DNA of 64,000 nucleotides from Selenomonadales bacterium (GTDB lineage Bacteria > Bacillota > Negativicutes > Sporomusales > UBA7701): NCBI GenBank assembly GCA_029975165.1, contig JARKPR010000081.1, positions 1-64,000 of the forward strand, written 5' to 3'. Shown here one piece after another: positions 23,613 through 31,636 of this stretch (position 1 is its first letter; every line of letters starts with the position of its first letter). The notes under the pieces are model-generated. The model was not told the DNA's origin and made no database searches. It worked only from the letters and a program-made list of their open reading frames with translations. Made by a program: the position numbers and the translations under genes.

Positions 23613-25217
23613 TTGAAGCCGGAATTAGAAAACGAAGTTAATGAAGTAATCCAGCAAATAAATAATGTATTGCAAAGCAAAGCTCTGCCGGCAAGGCTTG
23701 ACGAGTATGCGGACAAATATCCCGGGTTTGCCGAATTGGTGGAAAAACTGCTGGCATTGCGCGAATTCACTTTTGCGTTATCCGACGGCGATTTATCGCA
23801 TACGATGAACCTGCGGGGCTATTGGCCCGGGTCATTGAAAGCGTTACAATCCAACCTTCGTCATTTGACATGGCAGACCAGCATGGTTGCCGCCGGCGAT
23901 TATAGTCAACGCGTCGCTTTCATGGGGGAATTTTCCCAGGCGTTTAATACAATGATTGTTCGCTTAAAAGATGCAACGGAAAATGAGCAGAAATATATCG
24001 CCGAACTTGAAAGACATCAGGCGGCCCTGCGGGAAAGCGAACGAAAATATAGGCTCATTGCCGAGAATACCGATGATGTGATATGGCTGCTGGATAATGA
24101 AATGATTATCCGCTATATCAGTCCTTCCATCGAAAAACTATTAGGATTTGCTCCTGCGGAGGTTGAAGAAAAGGCAATAAGCAATGTACCCTTGCCATTT
24201 TTGCAGGTTGTCTTTCAAAGTGCAACCGTTGACCTTTTGAAAACCGAAGAAGCTCATAACCCGGTTATTATCGAATGTGAACAGCTTCGCAAAGACCGGA
24301 AAGTGATCTGGCTGGAATCGTTGGTAAATGTAGCCCAAAATAGTGACGGCGATATTATCGGGTTTACCGGCGTTACTCGGAATATAAGCGAGCGGAAAAA
24401 GGCGGAAAACCTTTTACACCAGGCCTACGAACGCAGAAAAAAACGCGACTTTTTCAATCAGCTTGTCCAGAGAAATGATAGTGACGATTCCGAAGTCCTT
24501 GATTTAGGCTGGCAGAACAAAATATATCTCCCCAAAGATTTTTCCTTCTTCTTCCTCCTTATCGACACTATCGATATGCTGCCAATCAATGAAGACAATA
24601 TCTATCGCAAACAGCAAATTATTGACACCTTGGTGGACCAACTGAACCGTAAGGAAAGCACCAACGCCTGGGAAACTGCCAGAGGTATCGGGGTCATATG
24701 TCCTGCCCCGGCCGGTACGGCCCGTAAGGAAAAGGAACTGGCGGCAGCCGCAGACTATAGCAGATATATTTCCATGTACTTGCCGGATATACAAGCTTAT
24801 ATCGGCACTGCGAATTACTCCGACGGCTGGAAGAACTTCGCCAACCGCATGAAAAACGCGGAAACAGCCGCGCGAATCGGCAGACAGGTCTGGCCGGCCC
24901 AGAAGATATATCATTATGAAGATTGTGGAATTTACCAGGTTCTCGCCCCGTTCTCCGTAACAGATGAAGCGACCGCCTATGTTTCCCAGCTGATCGGCCC
25001 GCTAACGGAATACCCCGAGTTGTTGGAAACATTGGAAAAACTCTTATCGGGACTGAGCTTCAAAGAGATAGGCGCACAAATGTATCTGCACCACAAAACA
25101 ATCCAGCTCAGAAAACAACGAATCGAACAGCTGCTAAATGCTTCTCTCGATTCTCACGAAACAAGAATAGCACTCACAACCGCTCTCCAACTGATGAAAC
25201 TTTTAAGTGGCAGGTAA
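23613..25217 (+). CDS. PAS-domain transcription regulator with PucR/CdaR-type C-terminus
   Basis: The 534-residue protein has an N-terminal helical segment with a HAMP-like stretch (SLKALQSNLRHLTWQTSMVAAGDYSQRVAFMGEFSQAF), a coiled region, a PAS domain (RKYRLIAENTDDVIWLLDNEMIIRYISP, with GFTGVTRNISERKKAE as PAC tail), a GGDEF-like middle region and a C-terminal helix-turn-helix (GLSFKEIGAQMYLHHKTIQLRKQRIEQLL) of the PucR/CdaR type. No transmembrane segment is present, so it is cytoplasmic. It probably acts with the V4R protein upstream. The target genes are unknown; the start codon is a TTG at 23613 after an AGAGAGGG site. Confidence 0.75.
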   Translation: MKPELENEVNEVIQQINNVLQSKALPARLDEYADKYPGFAELVEKLLALREFTFALSDGDLSHTMNLRGYWPGSLKALQSNLRHLTWQTSMVAAGDYSQRVAFMGEFSQAFNTMIVRLKDATENEQKYIAELERHQAALRESERKYRLIAENTDDVIWLLDNEMIIRYISPSIEKLLGFAPAEVEEKAISNVPLPFLQVVFQSATVDLLKTEEAHNPVIIECEQLRKDRKVIWLESLVNVAQNSDGDIIGFTGVTRNISERKKAENLLHQAYERRKKRDFFNQLVQRNDSDDSEVLDLGWQNKIYLPKDFSFFFLLIDTIDMLPINEDNIYRKQQIIDTLVDQLNRKESTNAWETARGIGVICPAPAGTARKEKELAAAADYSRYISMYLPDIQAYIGTANYSDGWKNFANRMKNAETAARIGRQVWPAQKIYHYEDCGIYQVLAPFSVTDEATAYVSQLIGPLTEYPELLETLEKLLSGLSFKEIGAQMYLHHKTIQLRKQRIEQLLNASLDSHETRIALTTALQLMKLLSGR

Positions 25218-25264
25218 ATGTCCGGCTCGCGCAGAGGACATTAAAAGCAGCCCCAGGGCTCACA

Positions 25265-25299
25265 GGCTGTCGACAAAAGTATTGTCGGCAGCCTTGTTA
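25265..25299 (+). terminator. Terminator after the PAS regulator
   Basis: GGCTGTCGACAA (25265-25276) pairs with TTGTCGGCAGCC (25282-25293) with one mismatch; TTGTTAT follows. Confidence 0.7.
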
Positions 25300-25437
25300 T
25301 ATCTCGATGCCTGGATGCAAGATTTGTTGACAAAAATTGCATTGAAATGCAAATTTACCATTTCTTTTCTAAAGAAATCATCGGTTCGCAGCCTGATAAT
25401 TACCGATATTGCTTAAAAGTCCGCAATCCCTTATAAA

Positions 25438-25453
25438 TGGCATATTTCTTGCT
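25438..25453 (+). promoter_or_regulatory. Sigma-54 promoter upstream of the small-protein/two-component block
   Basis: TGGCATATTTCTTGCT fits the sigma-54 consensus TGGCACRNNNNTTGCW at all positions except one (T for C at position 6), with GG and GC at exactly the required distance. It lies 45 bases before the ATG at 25498, and an NtrC-type activator is encoded downstream. Confidence 0.75.
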
Positions 25454-25497
25454 TTTTAATTCTATTAAGGGCAACCATTTATTAGGAGGAGTGTCGG

Positions 25498-25818
25498 ATG
25501 ACTAACCATTCCCATGCACCGGACGAAGTTGTGGAACAGATTCTGCACGATGTCTCCATTATGGTGAAAAATAAATATGGGCCGCTGTTATCGAAAACGG
25601 AGCTATTCAACCTAAGCAAACTGGAAGCCCTGCTCGGGGCGCAGTTTAAGATAGCCCGGCAAGCCAGGCTTGAAGGCTATGTAATCCAGGACTGCGATAT
25701 GTGTTCCTCTTGGGACAAGGGGTTAAGATACTGCAATTACTACCAGTTCCAACAAGCTAGCCAGACTAGGCTGGACTACTATTATCAGGCGTTGTGTCCG
25801 GCGCTTACCCTCAAATAA
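25498..25818 (+). CDS. Uncharacterised 106-residue Cys-containing protein
   Basis: I do not recognise a family. The protein is soluble, with a helical N-terminus (HAPDEVVEQILHDVSIMVKNKYG), then a Cys-containing segment CDMCSSWDKGLRYCNYYQF and a final LCPAL. CxxC followed by YC and LC could bind a metal or cluster. The strong RBS AGGAGGAG and the sigma-54 promoter upstream support expression. It precedes another small protein and a two-component system, so it may be an accessory or target of that system. Confidence 0.65.
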   Translation: MTNHSHAPDEVVEQILHDVSIMVKNKYGPLLSKTELFNLSKLEALLGAQFKIARQARLEGYVIQDCDMCSSWDKGLRYCNYYQFQQASQTRLDYYYQALCPALTLK

Positions 25819-25841
25819 TAATTTCGCGGAGGTAGCAGAAA

Positions 25842-26024
25842 ATGATAGCAAGGGAAAAGGTTGTCGAGATGGTAAGGGCCCAATTGGCTCACGCGACCGA
25901 GGAGGTAATTAATCGGTTGGCTGACGATATCGTCAGAGATACCGAACATAAACTGTACTCCCTGATAAGAGAGGTGGTGGCCCATGAGAGGGAAACCGCG
26001 CTCGCAAAAATGAAGGACAGATAG
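25842..26024 (+). CDS. Uncharacterised 60-residue helical protein
   Basis: ATG at 25842 follows GCGGAGGTAG. The sequence is amphipathic and almost wholly helical (MIAREKVVEMVRAQLAHATE, RLADDIVRDTEHKLYSLIRE), with no Cys, no signal peptide and no membrane span. It lies 23 bases after the preceding small gene and is probably co-transcribed. No function is assigned. Confidence 0.55.
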   Translation: MIAREKVVEMVRAQLAHATEEVINRLADDIVRDTEHKLYSLIREVVAHERETALAKMKDR

Positions 26025-26166
26025 CTGAACATCGTATACACTCGCAATCAGCCCCAAATTGCCTGATATTCATGGCCTGTGCTTCCGGGTTACAGCCGTC
26101 GCGGGCACAAGGAGATAATCCCCGGGCGGCGAAGTTACCCTCAGACAGCTGACTGACGGAGGAAAT

Positions 26167-27759
26167 GTGAAGCGGCTACTGATTTTACTCGTTATTCTGG
26201 TCGCAGGGCTTTCGCTTACCGCCACCCTGGACTGGTTTCATTGCCGTAACGAATATGCCCGCCACCAACACAACCTGGAATCGCTGGCAGAAAAATTCCA
26301 GAGTGTCGTCATGCACCGTCTGACTGATCTCACGGCGCTTGGCGATTTAAAGGCCTTTCTGGTCGCCCGCGGCGAGCTGCCCGACCGGGCGGCCTTCGAT
26401 CGCTATGCCGCGGAAACGAAAAGATACTATCCCACAGTCACGTATTTCGGCCTCGCGCATAATAACGGCGAGACCATGTACGCGCATTACGCCTCCGGAC
26501 AGCCGGGGACGGAGAACGGGAACAGGGAGGGAAGAGGGCGCGCGCTGGCCACGGCAACCCGGACCGGCACAATGACGCTTGCCGAACCGGTCTATATTAA
26601 GGACCATCTTATCAGCATAGCCGTCGATCCTCTCTACCGTAACGCGGACCTCATCGGATTCGCCGAGGTTCACTTTGACATCGGGGCGATTTTCAATCAG
26701 GCAATGTCCAGTTTAGGTATCGACGACCAGCGGTACTATATCCGGATTGCCGCTGCGGACGGGAATGTCTTCTGGGAGAAAGGGCAACCCGACGACGAAA
26801 CCGCGGCCATGGTCCGCAGCATGGCTATTCCCGTGGGCAATGCGCACTGGGACGCCACCGTAGGCTGGCAGCGGTTGCCCGATAATAACTTTTATATCCG
26901 CAGCCTCATCTGGGGCGGCGGCTGCCTCGTGACGGTATTGCTGCTGATCATCGTCAACGGGGTCTGGCAGCGTCAGGCCTGGCTGACCAAACAAGTCGAC
27001 GAGAAGACAACGGAACTGACCCTCAAGAACAAGACGATCATCAAGGCGAAGGAGGCGCAGGCCCGTGTGGAGAAGCTCTCCTCGCTCGGCTCGATGGCCG
27101 CGGGGGTTTCCCACGAGATCAATCAACCGCTGAACTCGATCAAGATTTTGTCAAGCGGTATTCTCTATTCGCTCCATACGGACGGGTGCTTCAATCCGGA
27201 CGAGATCCGCAAGGTCGTCGAAGAGATTTCCCGCCAGGCGGATCGCATTGCCAGCATCATCAATCACATGAGATCGTTCATCCGCCGCGACAACAACACC
27301 CGGGTGCCGTGCAACGCCAACGAAGCTGTCAAACAGTCGCTGGGGTTGGTAGGGACGCAGATAACGAACCACGGCATCGATATACGCCAAGAACTTTCCC
27401 GGGAACTGCCTACCATCCTGGTGCCTCCCACCGCGCTTGAAGAAGTGCTGGTCAACCTACTTGTCAATGCCATGCAGGCCCTCGACAAAGTCGCCCGGCC
27501 GGATAAGCGGATTACGATCCGGACCTGGCTTGAGGATGGGGTCACGATTGAAGTGGCGGACAACGGTCCCGGCATCAGTGAGGAAATCCGCGATAAAGTC
27601 TTCGAGCCCTTTGTTACGACTCAGGCCGACGGGGAAAATTGGGGGCTAGGATTACCGATCGCCCATGCGATAATAACCGCCTGCAACGGACATATCAGCG
27701 TTACCACCGGGGAGAACGGCACAACCTTTAAAATTCAAATCCCGGCGGTTGCCGAATAA
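26167..27759 (+). CDS. CHASE-like sensor histidine kinase (NtrB/DctB type)
   Basis: A first helix (residues 4-22) and a second (about 244-264) bracket an extracytoplasmic CHASE-like sensor (LKAFLVARGELPDRAAFDRYAAE, TYFGLAHNNGETMYAHY). The cytoplasmic part has the H-box GVSHEINQPLNSIKIL, N-box NLLVNAMQALD, G1 VADNGPGI and the late GLGLPIAHAII. This layout is typical of kinases that drive NtrC-type regulators, one of which starts 18 bases downstream. GTG at 26167 follows GGAGG at good spacing. The ligand is unknown. Together they should activate sigma-54 promoters such as those at 25438 and 29401. Confidence 0.87.
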   Translation: MKRLLILLVILVAGLSLTATLDWFHCRNEYARHQHNLESLAEKFQSVVMHRLTDLTALGDLKAFLVARGELPDRAAFDRYAAETKRYYPTVTYFGLAHNNGETMYAHYASGQPGTENGNREGRGRALATATRTGTMTLAEPVYIKDHLISIAVDPLYRNADLIGFAEVHFDIGAIFNQAMSSLGIDDQRYYIRIAAADGNVFWEKGQPDDETAAMVRSMAIPVGNAHWDATVGWQRLPDNNFYIRSLIWGGGCLVTVLLLIIVNGVWQRQAWLTKQVDEKTTELTLKNKTIIKAKEAQARVEKLSSLGSMAAGVSHEINQPLNSIKILSSGILYSLHTDGCFNPDEIRKVVEEISRQADRIASIINHMRSFIRRDNNTRVPCNANEAVKQSLGLVGTQITNHGIDIRQELSRELPTILVPPTALEEVLVNLLVNAMQALDKVARPDKRITIRTWLEDGVTIEVADNGPGISEEIRDKVFEPFVTTQADGENWGLGLPIAHAIITACNGHISVTTGENGTTFKIQIPAVAE

Positions 27760-27777
27760 CATAGCGAGGTGCTTGGT

Positions 27778-29253
27778 ATGGACATTCTGGTTGTCGACGA
27801 CGACCGCGCCAGTCGCGAAGCGGCCAGTTGGTTTCTGAGCAGACAGGGCCATCATGTAACCACCTGCGGCAGCGGGGCCGAAGCTCTGGCGTTGATGACC
27901 GACGCCGATTACCCCATGGTGCTGTCCGACATAAAGATGGCGGGGATGACCGGGCTTGAGCTTCTGGCGGCCGTAAAAGCCCTGCCGGGAGGTTGGCGGA
28001 CGGACGTCGTCCTGTTTACCGGCTATGGCGACATGGCGTCGGCGATCCAGGCGCTTCGTTCCGGCGCCTACGACTATCTGCTTAAACCAGTGGACGCCCA
28101 GGAGTTGGCGGCAACCGCCGAGCGCATCGAAGAACACCAGGCGCTGCTGCGCGAGAACAGATACTTGTCCCAAAATTTGGCGCATGAGATCAAGGCGGCC
28201 ACGGCGGAAAAAGACCAGGAATTGTTCCGGGTCAAGAGGCTTGTTACCGAATCGCTCTTCGGGCAGATAGGCATCTTTTCCGAAAAAATGCGTAATGTCG
28301 TCGCTCTTGCCCAGAAATATCATAACGACCGGACTATCCCGATCCTGATCGAAGGGGAAACAGGCACAGGCAAGGAGATCATCGCCCAAATCGTGCACTG
28401 GGGCGATGTCCAAAGAGGAAACGACCCGGGGCCCTTCATCGATATAAACTGCGCCGCCATCGCCCCCAGCCTGTTCGAGAGCGAACTGTTCGGCTATGAA
28501 GCCGGGGCGTATACGGGCGGACAGAACCGGGGCCAGAAGGGGAAGCTGGACCTTGCATCCGGAGGCACGCTGTTTCTGGACGAAATCGCCGAAATATCCC
28601 CGGAGATGCAAGGCAAACTGCTCAGGGTCATCCAGGAGAAAGAGTACTATCGCGTGGGCGGGCTTAAGAAGCTGCCGGCGGACGTCCGCATTGTCTGCGC
28701 CACCAACGTGGACATGAAGAAAAACATCGACGAGGGGAAATTCCGCCGCGACCTGTACTACCGTTTCCAGCTCGGCCATATAACCGTCCCTCCCCTGCGC
28801 GAACGCCGCGAGGAGATTATCCCCCTGGCCAACATGTTCTTGCTGCAGGGCGCCAAGCAGCGGGGCAAGAAATTTAAAGGCATCAGTGATGAGGCCGCCA
28901 GAATCCTCGAAAATTACGAATGGCCGGGAAACGTGCGCGAGCTGAAAAATGCGCTTGAATTCGTCGTCTTTATGTACGACGATACGGAAGTGCGGCCCCA
29001 GCACATCCACAAACTCGACCGGGTGGCCGCCGGGGAAAACACCGGGATTGGTTCTTTGCAGCCGGACGAGCCGCGCTTGTCCTTGCCGTTCCCCCGGGAG
29101 GGCTTTACGCTGAAAGATTATACCGACTATATTATCAAAGAAGTATTGAACGCCCATAGCGGGAACCAGATGGCCGCCGCCGCCTACCTCGGCATTTCCC
29201 TGCGAACGCTGGCTTACCGTATCGCCAAGATGAAAAAAACGGACAATAAATGA
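27778..29253 (+). CDS. NtrC-type sigma-54 response regulator with altered GAFTGA motif
   Basis: It has a receiver domain (DILVVDDDRASRE, phospho-acceptor Asp in MVLSDIKMAGMTGLE, Lys in YLLKPVD), an AAA+ domain (Walker [10 protein letters not shown], Walker [13 protein letters not shown], arginine-finger region FRRDLYYRFQ) and a Fis-type helix-turn-helix (NQMAAAAYLGISLRTLAYRIAKM). The sigma-54 contact loop reads GAYTGG in place of GAFTGA. Tyr for Phe is tolerated in known activators, but Gly at the last position is unusual. ATG at 27778 is served by GCGAGGTG. The partner kinase is immediately upstream. Confidence 0.88.
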   Translation: MDILVVDDDRASREAASWFLSRQGHHVTTCGSGAEALALMTDADYPMVLSDIKMAGMTGLELLAAVKALPGGWRTDVVLFTGYGDMASAIQALRSGAYDYLLKPVDAQELAATAERIEEHQALLRENRYLSQNLAHEIKAATAEKDQELFRVKRLVTESLFGQIGIFSEKMRNVVALAQKYHNDRTIPILIEGETGTGKEIIAQIVHWGDVQRGNDPGPFIDINCAAIAPSLFESELFGYEAGAYTGGQNRGQKGKLDLASGGTLFLDEIAEISPEMQGKLLRVIQEKEYYRVGGLKKLPADVRIVCATNVDMKKNIDEGKFRRDLYYRFQLGHITVPPLRERREEIIPLANMFLLQGAKQRGKKFKGISDEAARILENYEWPGNVRELKNALEFVVFMYDDTEVRPQHIHKLDRVAAGENTGIGSLQPDEPRLSLPFPREGFTLKDYTDYIIKEVLNAHSGNQMAAAAYLGISLRTLAYRIAKMKKTDNK

Positions 29254-29260
29254 CAATACC

Positions 29261-29298
29261 AAAACTTGCAGAAGATTCTCGTATTTTCTGCAAGTTTT
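29261..29298. terminator. Terminator after the response regulator
   Basis: AAAACTTGCAGAA (29261-29273) and TTCTGCAAGTTTT (29286-29298) are perfect 13-base arms; the A and T tails suit either direction. Confidence 0.75.
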
Positions 29299-29384
29299 CG
29301 TAAGAAATCTTCGCCCGGAAAGCTGCTTAATTCAGTGGCAGTTTCGACAAACACAGCAAAATCGCCAATCTGCGGGTACAATAG

Positions 29385-29420
29385 GCAAAACGCATACGAA
29401 TGGCATGCGTTTTGCTTTTT
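29385..29420 (+). promoter_or_regulatory. Sigma-54 promoter embedded in an 11-base-arm inverted repeat
   Basis: TGGCATGCGTTTTGCT (29401-29416) matches the sigma-54 consensus at every position except one. The same bases form the right arm of GCAAAACGCAT (29385-29395) / ATGCGTTTTGC (29405-29415), followed by TTTTT. The element could therefore be a promoter, a terminator or both. It lies 51 bases upstream of the ATG at 29467. Confidence 0.65.
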
Positions 29421-29466
29421 ATATTGGCATCGAGGTGAAAAAGCGAGAAAAGAAAGGATCGACGAT

Positions 29467-29880
29467 ATGCCGAGAAGAGTATTCATCACGAATGCGGACA
29501 AGACAAGGCTCCTCGACTTCATCAGCCGCGTGAGGGAGTTCGGCGGCGGCGACAGTGAAAACCTGAAAGACTTGGAATATGAAATAAACCGGGCCCACAT
29601 CTCGGTTGCCAAAAACATACCCAAAGATGTCGTAACCATGCACTCCAGGGTGCAACTGCGGGATATGGACAGTGGCGAGGATGTCGTCTACACCTTGGTC
29701 TACCCGGCCGAGGCTGAGCTGGCGGAAGGAAAGATATCCGTTCTTGCCCCCATCGGTACAGCCATTCTCGGTTACAGGGTAGGCGACGTTGTTGAGTGGA
29801 CTGTTCCCGGCGGGACCGCGCGCTACAAAATCGAAAGCGTTCTTTTCCAACCGGAGGCTGCCGGCAAACAGTCCCTGTAG
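29467..29880 (+). CDS. Rnk/GreA C-terminal-like protein (nucleoside diphosphate kinase regulator type)
   Basis: The 137-residue protein has a short N-terminal helical part and a C-terminal FKBP-like GreA/GreB domain: VTMHSRVQLRDMDSGEDVVYTLVYPAEAEL, ISVLAPIGTAILGYRVGDVVEW and PGGTARYKI. This is the Rnk layout, which binds RNA polymerase without the long coiled coil of GreA. It is first in a probable sigma-54 unit with a VOC protein and glutamate dehydrogenase. AGAAAGGA precedes the ATG at 29467. Confidence 0.75.
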   Translation: MPRRVFITNADKTRLLDFISRVREFGGGDSENLKDLEYEINRAHISVAKNIPKDVVTMHSRVQLRDMDSGEDVVYTLVYPAEAELAEGKISVLAPIGTAILGYRVGDVVEWTVPGGTARYKIESVLFQPEAAGKQSL

Positions 29881-29920
29881 CGGCTTTTGCTGCAGGAAAC
29901 CCCATTGGGAGGTGATCGCG

Positions 29921-30298
29921 TTGACAACGGGAATAACCCCCTTATTGTCAGTGAAAGATATACAAGTCAATACAGACTACTTCGTAAAAACTCTCGGGTT
30001 TAAGCTGGACTTCGTCACCGGCGACGGTACAACGGCAATTCTTAATTACCGCGGGGCCCTGCTGATGCTGCAGGCCGACGGCGGGGACGAACCGCCGGCC
30101 TTGGCGGATAATTTAACCGAGCTCCAAGTAAGGGTAGGCAACATAGAAGAAATCTACGCGAGCGCCCTGTCGCGGGGGGCCATCATCAGGCGCTACCTTG
30201 AATGCACCACGCATAAGGACGGTACGGTCGCCCGGCACTTCACCGTGTCGCTGCCGGACGGCTATCCCTTGACCTTCATCAAAGACGGGGAATCTTAA
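29921..30298 (+). CDS. VOC/glyoxalase-fold protein
   Basis: A 125-residue single-domain VOC protein: TPLLSVKDIQVNTDYFVKTLGFKLDFV begins the first beta-alpha-beta-beta-beta unit and HFTVSLPDGYPLTFIKDGE closes the second. Such proteins are dioxygenases, isomerases, or bleomycin-type binders; the metal ligands are not clear here, so enzymatic activity is uncertain. TTG at 29921 is preferred as start because GTG at 29912 overlaps the GGGAGG ribosome-binding site. Confidence 0.7.
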   Translation: MTTGITPLLSVKDIQVNTDYFVKTLGFKLDFVTGDGTTAILNYRGALLMLQADGGDEPPALADNLTELQVRVGNIEEIYASALSRGAIIRRYLECTTHKDGTVARHFTVSLPDGYPLTFIKDGES

Positions 30299-30345
30299 AC
30301 TATTGACTTCAATTATTCAATAACCACAAGAGGAGGCATACAATC

Positions 30346-31632
30346 ATGAGTAAAGCAACCTACAATGCCTACGACGAGGCCAAGGCGCAGTTCGACCAGA
30401 TAGCGGAGAAAATAGGCCTGGACGAAGCTACGCGGCAGTTTCTCCGGCGGCCGATGCGCGAATACCACTTTACCATCCCCGTGCACATGGACGACGGGAG
30501 CCGGAAACTATTTTGGGGGTATCGCGTCCAACACAACGATGCCAGGGGGCCGGCCAAAGGCGGCATAAGGTTTCACCCGCTGGAAACGGTTGACACGATC
30601 CGGGCGTTGGCAATGTGGATGACCTGGAAATGCGCGGTTGTCGATATTCCGCTGGGCGGCGGAAAAGGCGGCGTTATCTGCGACCCGCGCAGTATGAGCG
30701 ATCGTGAACAGGAGCAGTTGTGCCGCGGCTGGGTAAGACAGATTGCGAAAGACATCGGCCCTTGTATCGACGTTCCGGCCCCTGACGTTATGACAAACGC
30801 CAAGCACATGCTCTGGATGTTGGACGAATTCGAAACAATACACGGCGGCAGATATCCCGGCTTTATCACCGGCAAGCCTGTCGGCATGGGCGGTTCGCTG
30901 GGCCGGAAAGAGGCCACCGGCTTCGGGGTCATCTACACATTAAGGGAAGCCATGAAAGAATTGAATATGAGCATAAAAGACAGTACCGCCAGCATTCAGG
31001 GGTTTGGCAACGTCGCCCAGCATGCGGCAAAATTGTACCAGCAGCTTGGCGGGAAAATAATCGCAATCTCCAGTTGGGACAACACCGACCAGCAGGCCTA
31101 TACCCTCCGTAAAAAAGAAGGCCTTGATTTCAATGATTTAGAAACCATCACAGACCCCTTCGGCAGCATCGACAAAGAAAAGGCTGGCGGCCTAGGGTAT
31201 GAGATTCTGTCCGGCGATGCCTGGCTCGAACAGGACGTAGACATTCTAATCCCCGCCGCTTTGGAAAACCAGCTTACCGCCGACAACGTGCACCGCATCA
31301 GCAAACAGGTGAAAATCGTAGCCGAAGGGGCAAATGGGCCGACAAGCGGAGAAGCAGACAAGGTATTGGTACAACGCAACATATTTGTTATCCCCGATTT
31401 CCTCGCCAACGCGGGAGGAGTCACCTGCAGCTACTTTGAGCAGGTCCAGTCGAATACGAATCACTATTGGGAAAAAGACGAGGTGATTCAGAAGCTGGAC
31501 GCCAGAATGACATCGGCCTTCAAGGCAGTGATCGATTTGGCCAGAGAGAAAAAACTGCATATGCGCGACGCCGCCTATATTATCGCCATCAATCGCGTCG
31601 CATTTGCCGTAAAAAGCCGGGGTTGGGTATAA
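30346..31632 (+). CDS. gdhA: Glutamate dehydrogenase (NAD(P)-dependent)
   Basis: At 428 residues it has the hexameric GDH layout: substrate domain with WGYRVQHNDARGPAKGGIRFHP, catalytic Lys in PLGGGKGG, VPAPDVMTN, then the nucleotide-binding SIQGFGNVAQHAAKL and the C-terminal PDFLANAGGVTCSYFEQVQ. It interconverts glutamate with 2-oxoglutarate and ammonia. The GFGNVA dinucleotide loop with an acidic residue further on is compatible with NAD use, pointing to catabolism. AGAGGAGG precedes the ATG. Placement after a sigma-54 promoter recalls sigma-L-dependent rocG of Bacillus. Confidence 0.9.
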   Translation: MSKATYNAYDEAKAQFDQIAEKIGLDEATRQFLRRPMREYHFTIPVHMDDGSRKLFWGYRVQHNDARGPAKGGIRFHPLETVDTIRALAMWMTWKCAVVDIPLGGGKGGVICDPRSMSDREQEQLCRGWVRQIAKDIGPCIDVPAPDVMTNAKHMLWMLDEFETIHGGRYPGFITGKPVGMGGSLGRKEATGFGVIYTLREAMKELNMSIKDSTASIQGFGNVAQHAAKLYQQLGGKIIAISSWDNTDQQAYTLRKKEGLDFNDLETITDPFGSIDKEKAGGLGYEILSGDAWLEQDVDILIPAALENQLTADNVHRISKQVKIVAEGANGPTSGEADKVLVQRNIFVIPDFLANAGGVTCSYFEQVQSNTNHYWEKDEVIQKLDARMTSAFKAVIDLAREKKLHMRDAAYIIAINRVAFAVKSRGWV

Positions 31633-31636
31633 ACCG

